From Bacteriovorax sp. PP10 (lineage in GTDB: Bacteria > Bdellovibrionota > Bacteriovoracia > Bacteriovoracales > Bacteriovoracaceae): DNA of 64,000 nt. A program made the position numbers and the translations under genes. This document shows positions 28,652 through 37,788 of the stretch, piece by piece (within the stretch, counting starts at the first letter, position 1; each line of letters begins with the position of its first letter). Location of the stretch: positions 1,240,001-1,304,000 of the forward strand of contig NZ_JAYGJQ010000002.1 of assembly GCF_035013165.1 (NCBI RefSeq). Direction: 5' to 3'. The notes beneath the pieces were generated by a model. The model had not been told where the DNA came from. It made no database searches and saw only the letters and a program-made list of their open reading frames with translations.

Positions 28652-29726
28652 AATACTTTCAATCCTAGCTGTACTTATCCTTCCAACTCTAACGTTTGCA
28701 GCACCAGTCCAGTTCGGGCGTGTTGTCGACATTAAAGGAAGTGCTTTCGTTTCATACGAAGGGCAGACTCACGAAATTAAAAAAGGTGAGACTCTATACA
28801 CTAATTCTGAAATCAATATTGAGCACGGTGGACAAGTGACGTTCACGGATAATGCTGATCACCAGTTCCATATGGGGAATGCTTCAACGGCCGCGATCTA
28901 TGCTGGTAAAGTAGAACTCCGAAGCGGTGACGTTTGGGTTCAATCAATCAATAAGACTGACGACTACTTATTAACTTCAGCAAACGCGACAGTTAATTAT
29001 ACTGGTGGGGAAGCGATCTTCTCTTACGATTCGGTAAAAGGTAAAACACAGTTAATGGTTATCAATGGTCTGATGAAATTTTCAAACCTGAGAACGCCGG
29101 AATTAAATTTAACAGTAGCAGAAGGAAACTTCTCTTTTGTTGACCCATCTTTTGAAGAAGGGATGCCGAGAGATCCAACTCCTGTGGGAGAAAAAACTTA
29201 CGGGCAATTAGTGGCAATGTTTCCTGGTATTGCACCAATGGATAAACATTCAGTTGAAATTTTCAAAAATCAAAATGGAAAGTCTGCTCAAAGAAGTATT
29301 GCCTCTGCTCCAGAAGCACCAGCTCATCATGTAGCGGCGACTGAGCATAAAGCAGCAGCAGAATTAGAAAAAGAATATAAAGCTGAATTAATGAAATTAA
29401 CTGATAAAAAAGCACGAGTTGCTCACGCACCTTCAAAGAAGGAAGTATCAACTGTAGCAAACACAGCAGCGAAAGCAAAGACGCCAGTAGCAAATGAATT
29501 AGTTGTAAAAATTTATGGATTAGCGGGATCAGACACTAGTGCAACCACTGCGATCTATGATATAACTCCTTCAGAAAGTAAGAGAGCGCCGGCTTCAGTC
29601 CCGGAAGTAATTTCCGAAACTGTACTTGATCAAGCTGTGCCTAAAGCAGACAACATGAATACAATTCCAACGACACCACAATATAAAGAAAGCGAAAAGT
29701 TAATTGACCAATTGAACAAGCTCTAA
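28644..29726 (+). CDS. Secreted FecR-domain protein
   Basis: 360 aa with a Sec signal peptide ending LTFAAP. Residues 24-170 form a FecR-like domain: GRVVDIKGSAFVSYEG, then an EIKKGETLYTNSEINIEHGG repeat and VELRSGDVWVQSI. The rest is low-complexity, Ala/Lys/Glu-rich and without a clear fold. It is not next to a sigma factor or TonB receptor, so it is unlikely to be a classical iron regulator; the FecR domain is also used in envelope proteins that bind peptidoglycan or sugars. Cotranslated with the TPR lipoprotein. Confidence 0.78.
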   Translation: MNKILSILAVLILPTLTFAAPVQFGRVVDIKGSAFVSYEGQTHEIKKGETLYTNSEINIEHGGQVTFTDNADHQFHMGNASTAAIYAGKVELRSGDVWVQSINKTDDYLLTSANATVNYTGGEAIFSYDSVKGKTQLMVINGLMKFSNLRTPELNLTVAEGNFSFVDPSFEEGMPRDPTPVGEKTYGQLVAMFPGIAPMDKHSVEIFKNQNGKSAQRSIASAPEAPAHHVAATEHKAAAELEKEYKAELMKLTDKKARVAHAPSKKEVSTVANTAAKAKTPVANELVVKIYGLAGSDTSATTAIYDITPSESKRAPASVPEVISETVLDQAVPKADNMNTIPTTPQYKESEKLIDQLNKL

Positions 29727-29785
29727 AGTCTTGCTCGAAAATTCAAACTTAAAATCTGCTTTTTTTTGAAAAAGAGAGAGCAGCT

Positions 29786-31255
29786 ATGACTAAAGTCAAA
29801 GAACAACTGGCCCTTACCTATGACGATGTCCTTATTAAACCCGCTTATTCTGAAAACCTTCCTTCAGAAACAACTACTGAGACGAAATTTTCGCGCAACA
29901 TCTCACTGAACATTCCGATTGTTTCAGCGGCGATGGATACAGTAACAGAGGCCCCTTCTGCCATTGTACTAGCGGAAGAAGGCGGGATTGGGGTTATTCA
30001 CAAAAACCTTACGGCCTATCGCCAGGCCGAAGAAGTCGAAAAAGTTAAAAAATTCGAAGCAGGGATGATTTTAAATCCAGTAAGTGTGGATGAAGAAACA
30101 ACTCTAAGCTACGTCATGGATTTAAAAAATCAAAAGAAGATCACTGGGGTTTTAGTTGTCGACAAGAATAAAAAACTTGTGGGTATTTTAACCAACAGAG
30201 ATCTGCAGTTAGAATCAAACTTCAATCAAAAAGTTAAAGACGTTATGACGAAGAAAGAAAAACTCGTCACAGCTGATCCAAAAATTACAGTGGATGAAGC
30301 GAAAAAACTTCTTCATAAACATAGAATTGAAAAACTTCCATTGGTAAGTGCAGATGGTTCAGTTCACGGTTTGATCACAGTAAAAGATATTTTAAAAACG
30401 ATTACTTTTCCTAACGCTAATAAAGATTCACTGGGACGTTTAAGAGTGGCCGCTGCGATCGGTGTAGGGGAAAAGGAATTTGAGCGCGCTAAGATTTTAG
30501 TTGAAGCGAATGTTGATGCCTTAGTTGTCGACACAGCTCACGGACACTCTAAAGGTGTTATCGAGATGGTGAGACTTTTAAAGAAAACTTTCCCGAATGT
30601 TGATGTGGTTGCAGGAAACGTTGCCACAGCTAACGCTTGCAGAGATTTAATCGCTGCAGGTGTTGACGGAATTAAAGTCGGAATCGGGCCCGGATCAATC
30701 TGTACAACAAGAGTTGTGGCAGGGATTGGTGTTCCACAGTTCTCAGCTGTTTTAGAATGTGCTGAGTTTTGTAGAAAAGCTGGTATTCCAATCATCGCTG
30801 ATGGTGGGATTAAATTATCAGGTGACGTTGTGAAAGCACTCGCTGCCGGTGCAAACTCAGTTATGATCGGATCATTATTTGCTGGAACTGATGAAGCTCC
30901 AGGTGAAATGGTTCTTTATCAAGGACGCGCTTATAAAGTGTACCGTGGAATGGGATCTCTTGGTGCCATGGCACTAGGATCAAAAGACCGTTACGGGCAA
31001 GCGTCTGTTGAAGATATGGGAAAATTAGTACCGGAAGGAATTGAAGGACAAGTTCCTTATAGAGGATCTCTTTCAACGAATATTTACCAACTAGTTGGTG
31101 GACTTCGTTCTGGAATGGGATACGTTGGTGCAAAAAATTTGACTGAACTTTTTGAAAAAGCAGAGTTCATCACTATTTCAAATGCATCGCTAAAAGAAAG
31201 TCACCCCCATGATGTCTTTGTTACGAAAGAAGCACCTAACTACAGATTGAGTTAA
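29786..31255 (+). CDS. guaB: IMP dehydrogenase
   Basis: Oxidises IMP to XMP, the branch to GMP. The catalytic domain is interrupted by two CBS motifs (about residues 95-205; [17 protein letters not shown] and [13 protein letters not shown]). The catalytic Cys306 lies in [15 protein letters not shown], and the flap residues are [10 protein letters not shown]. Length 489 aa is standard. guaA begins 7 bases downstream. It links to the IMP cluster at the left of the window by function, not by operon. Confidence 0.98.
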   Translation: MTKVKEQLALTYDDVLIKPAYSENLPSETTTETKFSRNISLNIPIVSAAMDTVTEAPSAIVLAEEGGIGVIHKNLTAYRQAEEVEKVKKFEAGMILNPVSVDEETTLSYVMDLKNQKKITGVLVVDKNKKLVGILTNRDLQLESNFNQKVKDVMTKKEKLVTADPKITVDEAKKLLHKHRIEKLPLVSADGSVHGLITVKDILKTITFPNANKDSLGRLRVAAAIGVGEKEFERAKILVEANVDALVVDTAHGHSKGVIEMVRLLKKTFPNVDVVAGNVATANACRDLIAAGVDGIKVGIGPGSICTTRVVAGIGVPQFSAVLECAEFCRKAGIPIIADGGIKLSGDVVKALAAGANSVMIGSLFAGTDEAPGEMVLYQGRAYKVYRGMGSLGAMALGSKDRYGQASVEDMGKLVPEGIEGQVPYRGSLSTNIYQLVGGLRSGMGYVGAKNLTELFEKAEFITISNASLKESHPHDVFVTKEAPNYRLS

Positions 31256-31262
31256 TAAAAAG

Positions 31263-32819
31263 ATGAAGAATTTTGCAAAGAAAATATGGATCGTGGATTT
31301 TGGTTCTCAGTACACTCAACTTATCACTCGTAAAACCCGTGAACTTGGTTTTTCAAGTGAGATCATTTCAGTTGATGAATGTGAAGCGCGCTTTAAGTCC
31401 AACTCACTTCCTGAGTGTTTAGTTTTATCTGGTGGACCTCAATCAGTTTTTGAGGACCCACATGATTACTCTTTTATCTTCAACCATAAAGAGCTTCCGG
31501 TTTTAGGAATCTGTTATGGGATGCAACTCCTTGGGAAATTCTTTGGTGGGGTTGTAGAAAAAGGGATCATCGGTGAGTACGGCCATGCTGATATTCATTT
31601 CACCGGAGCATTTAAAATTCCCTCAACGCCTACCAAGATGAGCGTGTGGATGAGTCACTCGGATCATGTGAGTAAAGTACCTCCAGAATTTGATGTCGTG
31701 ATGGAGAGTTCAAATAAACTGGTCTCTGGGATTAAACATACGAGTCGCCCGATTATGGGGCTGCAGTTTCACCCCGAAGTAGAGCATTCAAAGCATGGAA
31801 AATCTGTTTTAGATTATTTCTACCAAAAGATCGCCAAACTCTCTAAAGACTGGAATGCCAGCGAGATGCTTGAAGAAGCATTTGCGATGGTAAAAGAAAT
31901 CGGTGATAAAAAAGTTCTATGCGCTTTTTCAGGTGGAGTTGATTCACTCGTGGCCGCGACTTTAAGCGAGAAGATTTTAGGGGGTAACCTTTATTGCTTC
32001 TTCGTTGATAATGGTCTTCTTAGAACACAAGACTACATTCACATTGAAAAACTCAAAAAAGAAACCAATCTTAATATCGAAGTGATCGACGCTAAGAAAG
32101 AATTCTTAGGTGCCCTGGAAAACGTCAGTGAGCCGGAAGCAAAAAGAAAAATCATCGGAAAGATGTTCATTGAAATCTTCGAGAAAAAAGTAAAAGACTT
32201 TGAGACGAATCACAAAATTCATTTTGAGTATCTCCTTCAAGGGACTTTATACCCTGACGTTATCGAGTCTTCTCCCCATATCAATGGTGGAAAGTCGGTG
32301 ACGATCAAGTCTCACCACAACGTTGGTGGATTGCCTGAAAGAATGAAATTAAAATTATTAGAACCTCTTCGCCATTTATTTAAAGATGAAGTGCGTGAGA
32401 TGGGACTAAGCCTAAATTTAAAACGCGACTGGGTTTACCGCCATCCATTTCCAGGACCTGGTCTAGGAGTGAGAATTTTAGGAGAGATAACTCCTAAGGC
32501 GATTAAAGCATGTCAGGACTCTGATCAGATTCTTTACGAAGAACTGCTTGAAGCAAAACTTTATCACTCAACATGGCAGGCCTTCACCGTTTATCTTCCA
32601 GTGCAAACTGTAGGAGTAAAAGGGGATGGACGTGCTTATGAAAATGTTATCTGTCTTAGAATGGTCAATTCAAGTGACGGGATGACGGCAAACTGGTCGC
32701 ACTTCCCACATGAATTTTTAGAAGTGGTTTCTAGACGAATCACCAATGAAGTGGCAGGGATTACCAGAGTCGTTTATGACATTACTTCGAAGCCTCCCGG
32801 CACAATTGAGTGGGAATAA
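31263..32819 (+). CDS. guaA: GMP synthase (glutamine-hydrolysing)
   Basis: Amidates XMP to GMP. N-terminal class I amidotransferase: nucleophile Cys84 in VLGICYGMQLLG and the His/Glu pair in LQFHPEVEHSKHG. Then the ATP-pyrophosphatase P-loop CAFSGGVDSLVAATLS near residue 220 and the dimerisation domain with RHPFPGPGLGVRILGE. It ends in TSKPPGTIEWE, the conserved C-terminus. Length 518 aa is normal. Directly behind guaB. Confidence 0.98.
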   Translation: MKNFAKKIWIVDFGSQYTQLITRKTRELGFSSEIISVDECEARFKSNSLPECLVLSGGPQSVFEDPHDYSFIFNHKELPVLGICYGMQLLGKFFGGVVEKGIIGEYGHADIHFTGAFKIPSTPTKMSVWMSHSDHVSKVPPEFDVVMESSNKLVSGIKHTSRPIMGLQFHPEVEHSKHGKSVLDYFYQKIAKLSKDWNASEMLEEAFAMVKEIGDKKVLCAFSGGVDSLVAATLSEKILGGNLYCFFVDNGLLRTQDYIHIEKLKKETNLNIEVIDAKKEFLGALENVSEPEAKRKIIGKMFIEIFEKKVKDFETNHKIHFEYLLQGTLYPDVIESSPHINGGKSVTIKSHHNVGGLPERMKLKLLEPLRHLFKDEVREMGLSLNLKRDWVYRHPFPGPGLGVRILGEITPKAIKACQDSDQILYEELLEAKLYHSTWQAFTVYLPVQTVGVKGDGRAYENVICLRMVNSSDGMTANWSHFPHEFLEVVSRRITNEVAGITRVVYDITSKPPGTIEWE

Positions 32820-32822
32820 ATA

Positions 32823-33209
32823 ATGAAAATCACCCTTCCGGAAAATCTTTATTATTTTAATTTACTAGAAATATTTTTTGGAGTTTGTGTAATTCTTTTT
32901 GCCTCTCTTCAGCAAAAATACAAATTCAAAGTTGCACTTGAAACCAGATCCCAGAAAAGAATTGGATTAATCGTTTGTCTGTTTATCTTTTTTGTCGTCC
33001 TGGCCGTACAGCTTCATTTGGGGCTTCCTCAAAATGAAAAGTTTATGAACTATGTCTATGGGGCGACTGCTTTTATTGTTCTTCTAGAAGGACTTCAATT
33101 CTTTCTTCATGAAAAGAAATCAGATGAATCAAAGAGCACTCTAAGAAATAGTGGGCTTGTTGTACTCGGATTAGTTTTTATCTATATTGGAATCAAAACC
33201 TGGTCTTAG
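32823..33209 (+). CDS. Small four-helix membrane protein
   Basis: 128 aa with hydrophobic segments at about 12-28, 47-66, 78-95 and 108-125. No family recognised. It begins three bases after the guaA stop, so it is probably carried on the gua transcript. It resembles the next gene in size, helix number and helix spacing, which suggests that the two are old duplicates or subunits of one small complex. Confidence 0.65.
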   Translation: MKITLPENLYYFNLLEIFFGVCVILFASLQQKYKFKVALETRSQKRIGLIVCLFIFFVVLAVQLHLGLPQNEKFMNYVYGATAFIVLLEGLQFFLHEKKSDESKSTLRNSGLVVLGLVFIYIGIKTWS

Positions 33210-33218
33210 TGAGAGTCA

Positions 33219-33626
33219 ATGACTGAACTAACTCTTTCCACAAATCAAGCGGCCGTTTTATACGGAATAGTATCTGCCATTACTGGTTTAGCATTTCTTC
33301 TTTGTGTTATTTTTACAATTAAATTAAAACTACAAAAGAGAGCACTGGTATTAAAACAAAAAGTTTATATTGGATTTGCTTGTTGTATTCTAATTGCAAC
33401 ACTTGAGTTGATAAAAATTTATCTCGAGCTTCGTAATGATGATATTTTATATATTGCAGTTTTTCTCCCTTTTTGGACAATCTTTTTTATTGAAACGGTA
33501 AGATTTATTTTGGATTTAATTACGCCTTTTGATTTTTGGTCGCAAAAAATGCCCTATGGTAGTCTTACTTTAATACTCATAGGGATAGTTTATATTTTTG
33601 ACGGTATAACAATGATGTTTATCTGA
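33219..33626 (+). CDS. Small four-helix membrane protein
   Basis: 135 aa, with hydrophobic segments at about 12-30, 45-62, 75-95 and 112-130. No family recognised. It follows the previous small membrane gene by nine bases after a GAGAG Shine-Dalgarno. AT-content is higher than in guaA. Its stop abuts the stop of the convergent cti gene with no intervening base. Confidence 0.62.
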   Translation: MTELTLSTNQAAVLYGIVSAITGLAFLLCVIFTIKLKLQKRALVLKQKVYIGFACCILIATLELIKIYLELRNDDILYIAVFLPFWTIFFIETVRFILDLITPFDFWSQKMPYGSLTLILIGIVYIFDGITMMFI

Positions 33627-35930
33627 TTACTCCATCAAGTATCTGGATAAATCAAGGTAACCAAATTCAATCGTTTCTTCTTTTTTCATCGTCGCATTGA
33701 TCAAATCAAACGTCGGCCAGAATTGATCTGAAACTCTCGACACCGCAAATTCCGTTGTAAACTTTTTATAATCTTCTTTCGTCTTAACTTTTAAGGCCTT
33801 GTTCTTAAAATCCACAAGCGTCTTATCATTCACCACAAAAAACTGGTTTGGATAATAGCTATAATACCCACGAAGAATCGTTAGCGTATCTTCTTTAGGG
33901 GCCAGTCTTAACGACTCAGCTAAAATCCATGAAACATTCTCGTGCTCTCGGTTTTTAATAATTGTATAAATTTCCGGCGCCGCCTTTTCATGGATCACAA
34001 CAATGTATGAATTCTCAGGAAAGAAGTTAGGGTAGCGGTTAACTCCCACAGCTTTATTAGAAGCAAGATCTCTTAAAACTTTATCAGAGGCATTTAGAGC
34101 AGCTTTGTTGGGTGCCTTATCCGGAATAGAGTAACTCCTCACGTTTAGCGTATCGAGCACTCCTGTGACTTCTGGTTTCATGTAAGAAAAGAGAACTTGT
34201 TCAACAAATTCTTTCTTCGCATTTTGAGCAGACTTATACTTCATCTGTGTTGGTCTGTGGCCATCTACATAAGGAAATAAGTATTTCATCTTAGCTTCAG
34301 TCAACAGGCCTTTGTACCAGGACTTTCTTAAAGGAATACGAGTTTCAGGAGGAAGAAACGATAAAAACATTTCTTCAGCTTCCATACGAATCAAATCCAT
34401 ATAAACACGAGTCAACATTTGGTGAGAAACATTCCCGTAAACATCAAAGTTCACCACCAGGTTATAAACCAGTCTTTCGAAAAGAGCGTAGTCTAAAAAG
34501 AAAAGTGTTTTCGGCAGGTCTCCGTGAAATCCCTTTAAGACAGCAGCATTGTCGTTATGACGGAAAATAGTCAGTAGAGCATTCGGATTATGGCCTTTAC
34601 CGTCCCAAAGATCGGTGATGGCATATCCTTTCGGGAAATTCTTTGTCGTCTCATCTGCACGAAGTTTTCTATAACCTTCACGGTGTTTGACGATCGCTTC
34701 CGTTAATTCAATAGAAGTTTTAAGTTTGATATCACTTCCCCAAACGCCAGGAAGAACTAAAAGATCTTGGGCCTTATCAGCAAAATCTTTTGAGCGAACC
34801 ATGTTGTCACTTTCAGGAGCGATAAACATGACATAGAACTGCTCTTGAATTGAATTAACTGCATTCGTTCCATTACAAACAGGGCCTTTAATAAAAGTGC
34901 TGATTATAAAGTGAGCGTTGTCTAAAAGGAATTGGTAGCGCGCCTTAACCGGGATATCATGAAAGGCAACAAATGGGTTTTCAGACGATTGGTAAGAGTA
35001 AGACTCTGCCTGAGTTTTTGTTCTTGGTATTTCCCATTTATCTTCAAAGAAAATTTTTTTCATTCTCTCCATAACTTTTGGATTGAATTCAAACGGCATA
35101 TGAGTTTTGGCGACATTTGTACTATCAAGGTATTTTAAGCAATAGTAGAAATCTTTAGTATGAGGGTTATCATTGGCCCTTCTCGTTGCGATTTCATCAA
35201 TTTCTTTATCACATTGAGTGAAAGACCTTACGAGCCTGAAAAAGGCCGTAGGAGCTTCTGGGAAATAAATATGGGCCAGGTATAAATGCTCAAACATGTA
35301 GCGGTTAACCAGTTTTTCTTTTTCAGATTTCTGATTAAAGAAATTCTCCCATAGTTTCACCTGCGATTGTGTAACAGCAGGAGCTTCTGCTTTCTCAGGG
35401 CCAGAAGCTCCATTGGCAAGCCATGTTCCTAAAGTATTTCTTTCCACATCAGTTAAAGGTGGAAGAGCGTATGGCATTTGCAAATCAGAAGACTGAGCAA
35501 GAGTCAGCTTTAGTTGTTCGGCCGTATCAATACAGTAAATACTTTCTTCAACCGTTTTAAACGGAATATCTTTTTGTTCTAGTTTTTTTACACCAAGGAT
35601 TTGATAGAAAATATTTTCTTCAAGATTGCGGGATTGATTGACGTCGTAGAACCCTAATTTTCTCCAGTCGACAACTTTCTTCGCGTCGATTCCAGGTCTG
35701 GTTGGTGCAACACTATCAATACGAAGTCCGTCGTAAACATTTTTATGAGTCGCCCCTCGAGCGAAGTTGTCGTAGTTTTGCAAATTTAATTGGCAAGGTC
35801 CATTCAAACAACTGTGACAAGCGATACAGCGATTATCAAAAATCGGCTGGATTTTTTCGCGGTATTCAGAAGCTAGTAACGAATGGAATGAGAGAATATA
35901 GAAAACAAAGAGATGTTTTAAAAATGGCAT
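33627..35930 (-). CDS. cti: Fatty acid cis/trans isomerase
   Basis: Periplasmic haem protein that converts cis- to trans-unsaturated fatty acids in membrane phospholipids under solvent or heat stress. A signal peptide (1-21) is followed directly by the c-type haem motif CIACH (Cys35, Cys38, His39) and the family-specific SCLNGPCQLNL continuation. Further family segments are MPYALPPLTDVERNTLGTWL near 155 and GHRPTQMKYKSAQNAKKEFV. Length 767 aa matches the Pseudomonas enzyme. The start lies beside a 7-bp inverted repeat covering its Shine-Dalgarno. Confidence 0.92.
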   Translation of the reverse strand: MPFLKHLFVFYILSFHSLLASEYREKIQPIFDNRCIACHSCLNGPCQLNLQNYDNFARGATHKNVYDGLRIDSVAPTRPGIDAKKVVDWRKLGFYDVNQSRNLEENIFYQILGVKKLEQKDIPFKTVEESIYCIDTAEQLKLTLAQSSDLQMPYALPPLTDVERNTLGTWLANGASGPEKAEAPAVTQSQVKLWENFFNQKSEKEKLVNRYMFEHLYLAHIYFPEAPTAFFRLVRSFTQCDKEIDEIATRRANDNPHTKDFYYCLKYLDSTNVAKTHMPFEFNPKVMERMKKIFFEDKWEIPRTKTQAESYSYQSSENPFVAFHDIPVKARYQFLLDNAHFIISTFIKGPVCNGTNAVNSIQEQFYVMFIAPESDNMVRSKDFADKAQDLLVLPGVWGSDIKLKTSIELTEAIVKHREGYRKLRADETTKNFPKGYAITDLWDGKGHNPNALLTIFRHNDNAAVLKGFHGDLPKTLFFLDYALFERLVYNLVVNFDVYGNVSHQMLTRVYMDLIRMEAEEMFLSFLPPETRIPLRKSWYKGLLTEAKMKYLFPYVDGHRPTQMKYKSAQNAKKEFVEQVLFSYMKPEVTGVLDTLNVRSYSIPDKAPNKAALNASDKVLRDLASNKAVGVNRYPNFFPENSYIVVIHEKAAPEIYTIIKNREHENVSWILAESLRLAPKEDTLTILRGYYSYYPNQFFVVNDKTLVDFKNKALKVKTKEDYKKFTTEFAVSRVSDQFWPTFDLINATMKKEETIEFGYLDLSRYLME

Positions 35931-35932
35931 GA

Positions 35933-35952
35933 ATTATCCTTGGTAGGATAAT
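35933..35952 (-). promoter_or_regulatory. Inverted repeat covering the cti ribosome binding site
   Basis: Perfect 7-bp arms ATTATCC and GGATAAT around a 6-base loop (TTGGTA on the plus strand). On the mRNA strand the AAGGAT Shine-Dalgarno lies in the loop and the 3' arm, two bases before the cti ATG. The hairpin could hold the site closed, or the DNA palindrome could be an operator. Confidence 0.6.
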
Positions 35953-36005
35953 CATAAATAAGAAGTTGTAATATGAGAATAGGTATTTCAGGCGAAGGTT
36001 GGCGT

Positions 36006-36092
36006 GTCGCTCGAACTCTTAATGCGACGTGAGTCTTTTTATATTTCCATTGCGTAGTAAAAATGCTCCACTGGAGCATTTTTTCGAGCGAC
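36006..36092. other. Nested inverted repeat between cti and the HAD-like gene
   Basis: A 10-bp perfect inverted repeat (GTCGCTCGAA at 36006-36015, TTCGAGCGAC at 36083-36092) surrounds the terminator hairpin at 36059-36084. The outer arms are far apart (67 bases) and their perfect match suggests a folded RNA or a two-site operator. No gene is seen inside. Confidence 0.4.
36059..36084 (-). terminator. Bidirectional intrinsic terminator after the HAD-like gene
   Basis: AAAAATGCTCC, loop ACT, then GGAGCATTTTT: an 11-bp perfect stem with T-runs on both strands. It lies just after the stop of the HAD-like gene and serves leftward transcripts; it would also end any rightward transcript from the cti upstream region. 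Confidence 0.8.
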
Positions 36093-36994
36093 TAATCAAA
36101 AAGAGACAATTGAGGTTTAGTCGACTCTTTCGCCGAGATAATCTCGCGCGTTTCATGAAGTAGTACTTCTCTCTTAGAAAACGAATCCTTAAACGTCTCA
36201 ATCACAAAGAAACTCATCTCTGGGTACTTACGTTTTAAATCTCTCATCTCTTCAGTGATAAGCTCAACGTTCTTATGATCGTCATCACTCATTCCAAAGC
36301 GGTGGTAAGGAGAGTAACCATATTGAGCAATTGCTTTTTCAACCGACGCTCTAATCGCATGCTTTTTTAATTCAGCGACACTTTGTTTGAAATCAATATC
36401 ACCCAAATCTTTACGAACTTCCGGATTCGATACCGGATAAATACTGTGATAATTCGGTGTACGCGGAAGGTATCCGGCCTTAACCATCTGTTCAACACCT
36501 TCGATAATTGTCGATGGGTGATGACCTCTGGCCGTGATTAATGAAACGGGTCTTTCATTGTAAGTTGCATGATAGAAGTACTCCCATGATGGAGCTTTCC
36601 AGTGCGTATCAACTTCTTTTAAAGCTTTGATAATATCTTCAACAAAACCTTGTTTTTTACCTGCTCTAATTTCCAGCGGGTTTAGGTCTTTATCGCGAAA
36701 ATGCCTGAACGATCCGGAAGCATCGTTGAAGTCCATATAGTAATCAGCGTAACGTCCGCTCGTTCCAATATGTCTGTTTTCGTGAGCGAATTCACCGGAC
36801 GATAGAGCTATTTCTGAATTGTCTTTTTTATTGAAAATGATAATGGGAGTAGAGAGGAAAGCGACGTTATCGTCGAAGTCGAAAAAGTAAAAAGAGCGTC
36901 CACCCAAATGAAGATTTCGGTCTTGTTCGCGAGGCACATCGAATTTAAAACTCATCTGGCCTGGAAGAATATTTGGATTACTTTTTTTCTTCAT
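36092..36994 (-). CDS. HAD-like protein with C-terminal clamp-binding-type motif
   Basis: 300 aa, no named family. HAD-like elements in order are FYFFDFDDNVAF (Asp39, Asp41) as motif I, VSLITARGHHPS near residue 153 as motif II, and RFGMSDDDHKNVELI near 240 as the acidic motif IV. So a phosphohydrolase or nucleotidase activity is possible. The last residues are QLSLFD, with QLSLF (295-299) equal to the QL[SD]LF consensus by which replication proteins bind the beta sliding clamp. It is cotranscribed with the upstream anchored protein and is divergent from dnaE. No strong Shine-Dalgarno, so translation probably relies on coupling. Confidence 0.68.
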   Translation of the reverse strand: MKKKSNPNILPGQMSFKFDVPREQDRNLHLGGRSFYFFDFDDNVAFLSTPIIIFNKKDNSEIALSSGEFAHENRHIGTSGRYADYYMDFNDASGSFRHFRDKDLNPLEIRAGKKQGFVEDIIKALKEVDTHWKAPSWEYFYHATYNERPVSLITARGHHPSTIIEGVEQMVKAGYLPRTPNYHSIYPVSNPEVRKDLGDIDFKQSVAELKKHAIRASVEKAIAQYGYSPYHRFGMSDDDHKNVELITEEMRDLKRKYPEMSFFVIETFKDSFSKREVLLHETREIISAKESTKPQLSLFD

Positions 36995-36997
36995 AAA

Positions 36998-37621
36998 TTA
37001 CATATCAGTAATCAATCTTGTAAGCTCAACGACATCACTCGGGAAAGCAGCAAGATTAAGTTTTTCTCCGTTCTTCTTTTTGATCTCAATAAGGTTTGTT
37101 AAACAAAGGGCCTTAACTGACATCGGTCTTTCTTTTGTCAGTGCACATTTTTTGTAAAAATTGACTGCGTCTCTCTCATACGACTCATGCACTTTTAAAA
37201 CTTCTTTTAAAAGTCCTAAGTCTTTCCCTGCCTGCATAACCGGCGCAGGAGTGCGGTGAAGGGCACCCGCTGGAAGTTTTCTAATATCACCAACAGTGGG
37301 AAGTTTGGCCTCTGTTTCAACTAAAAGCGCTCTAAATTCCACTTCTGACATATTGTTGATTTCGGCTTCCGTGTAAACGCGCTCTCTCACTAGTAGTGAG
37401 GCGTCGTCAAAATCCTTTCTCTCGACCATTTCTTCTTGTTTTTGAAGATTGCCGGCGATGATCTCTTTTAGGCCTTTTTTCTTCTGTTCATTGGGAGTCA
37501 ACTGACTTTTCATATCATCTGAAGCGATGTTTTTTTGTGATTTTAGGTAACGCGATCCCACTAGCACAAGTAGCGCTAGAACAAGGACGGTCACAAGAGC
37601 AGACAACCCGCGGACTTTCAT
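36998..37621 (-). CDS. Anchored periplasmic protein of unknown function
   Basis: 207 aa. One N-terminal membrane segment (about 8-24, VTVLVLALLVLVGSRYL) with no clear cleavage site, then a mainly helical, charged domain that faces the periplasm if the anchor is uncleaved. Two late cysteines (KKCALTKE and KALCLTNL) could pair. No family recognised. First gene of a two-gene unit with the HAD-like gene, its stop three bases before that start. Confidence 0.65.
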   Translation of the reverse strand: MKVRGLSALVTVLVLALLVLVGSRYLKSQKNIASDDMKSQLTPNEQKKKGLKEIIAGNLQKQEEMVERKDFDDASLLVRERVYTEAEINNMSEVEFRALLVETEAKLPTVGDIRKLPAGALHRTPAPVMQAGKDLGLLKEVLKVHESYERDAVNFYKKCALTKERPMSVKALCLTNLIEIKKKNGEKLNLAAFPSDVVELTRLITDM

Positions 37622-37788
37622 AGGATCTCCATAGAAATTGTCGATAGTGCGGGTAGTTTACGCTAAAAGTCAGATACCCACAATCTAGCTCTCAAGACCA
37701 TGTAAAAAATGACTCTATTTTTACTTACAGATCGAGGTGAAAATGCTTAAATTTAGGTATACACACGCACTTCAAGGAGACGAGGATT

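Noticed and set aside
35973-36032. 19-codon ORF beginning MRIGISGEGW
   Set aside because: It has no Shine-Dalgarno, and it overlaps an inverted repeat that is better explained as RNA or DNA structure.
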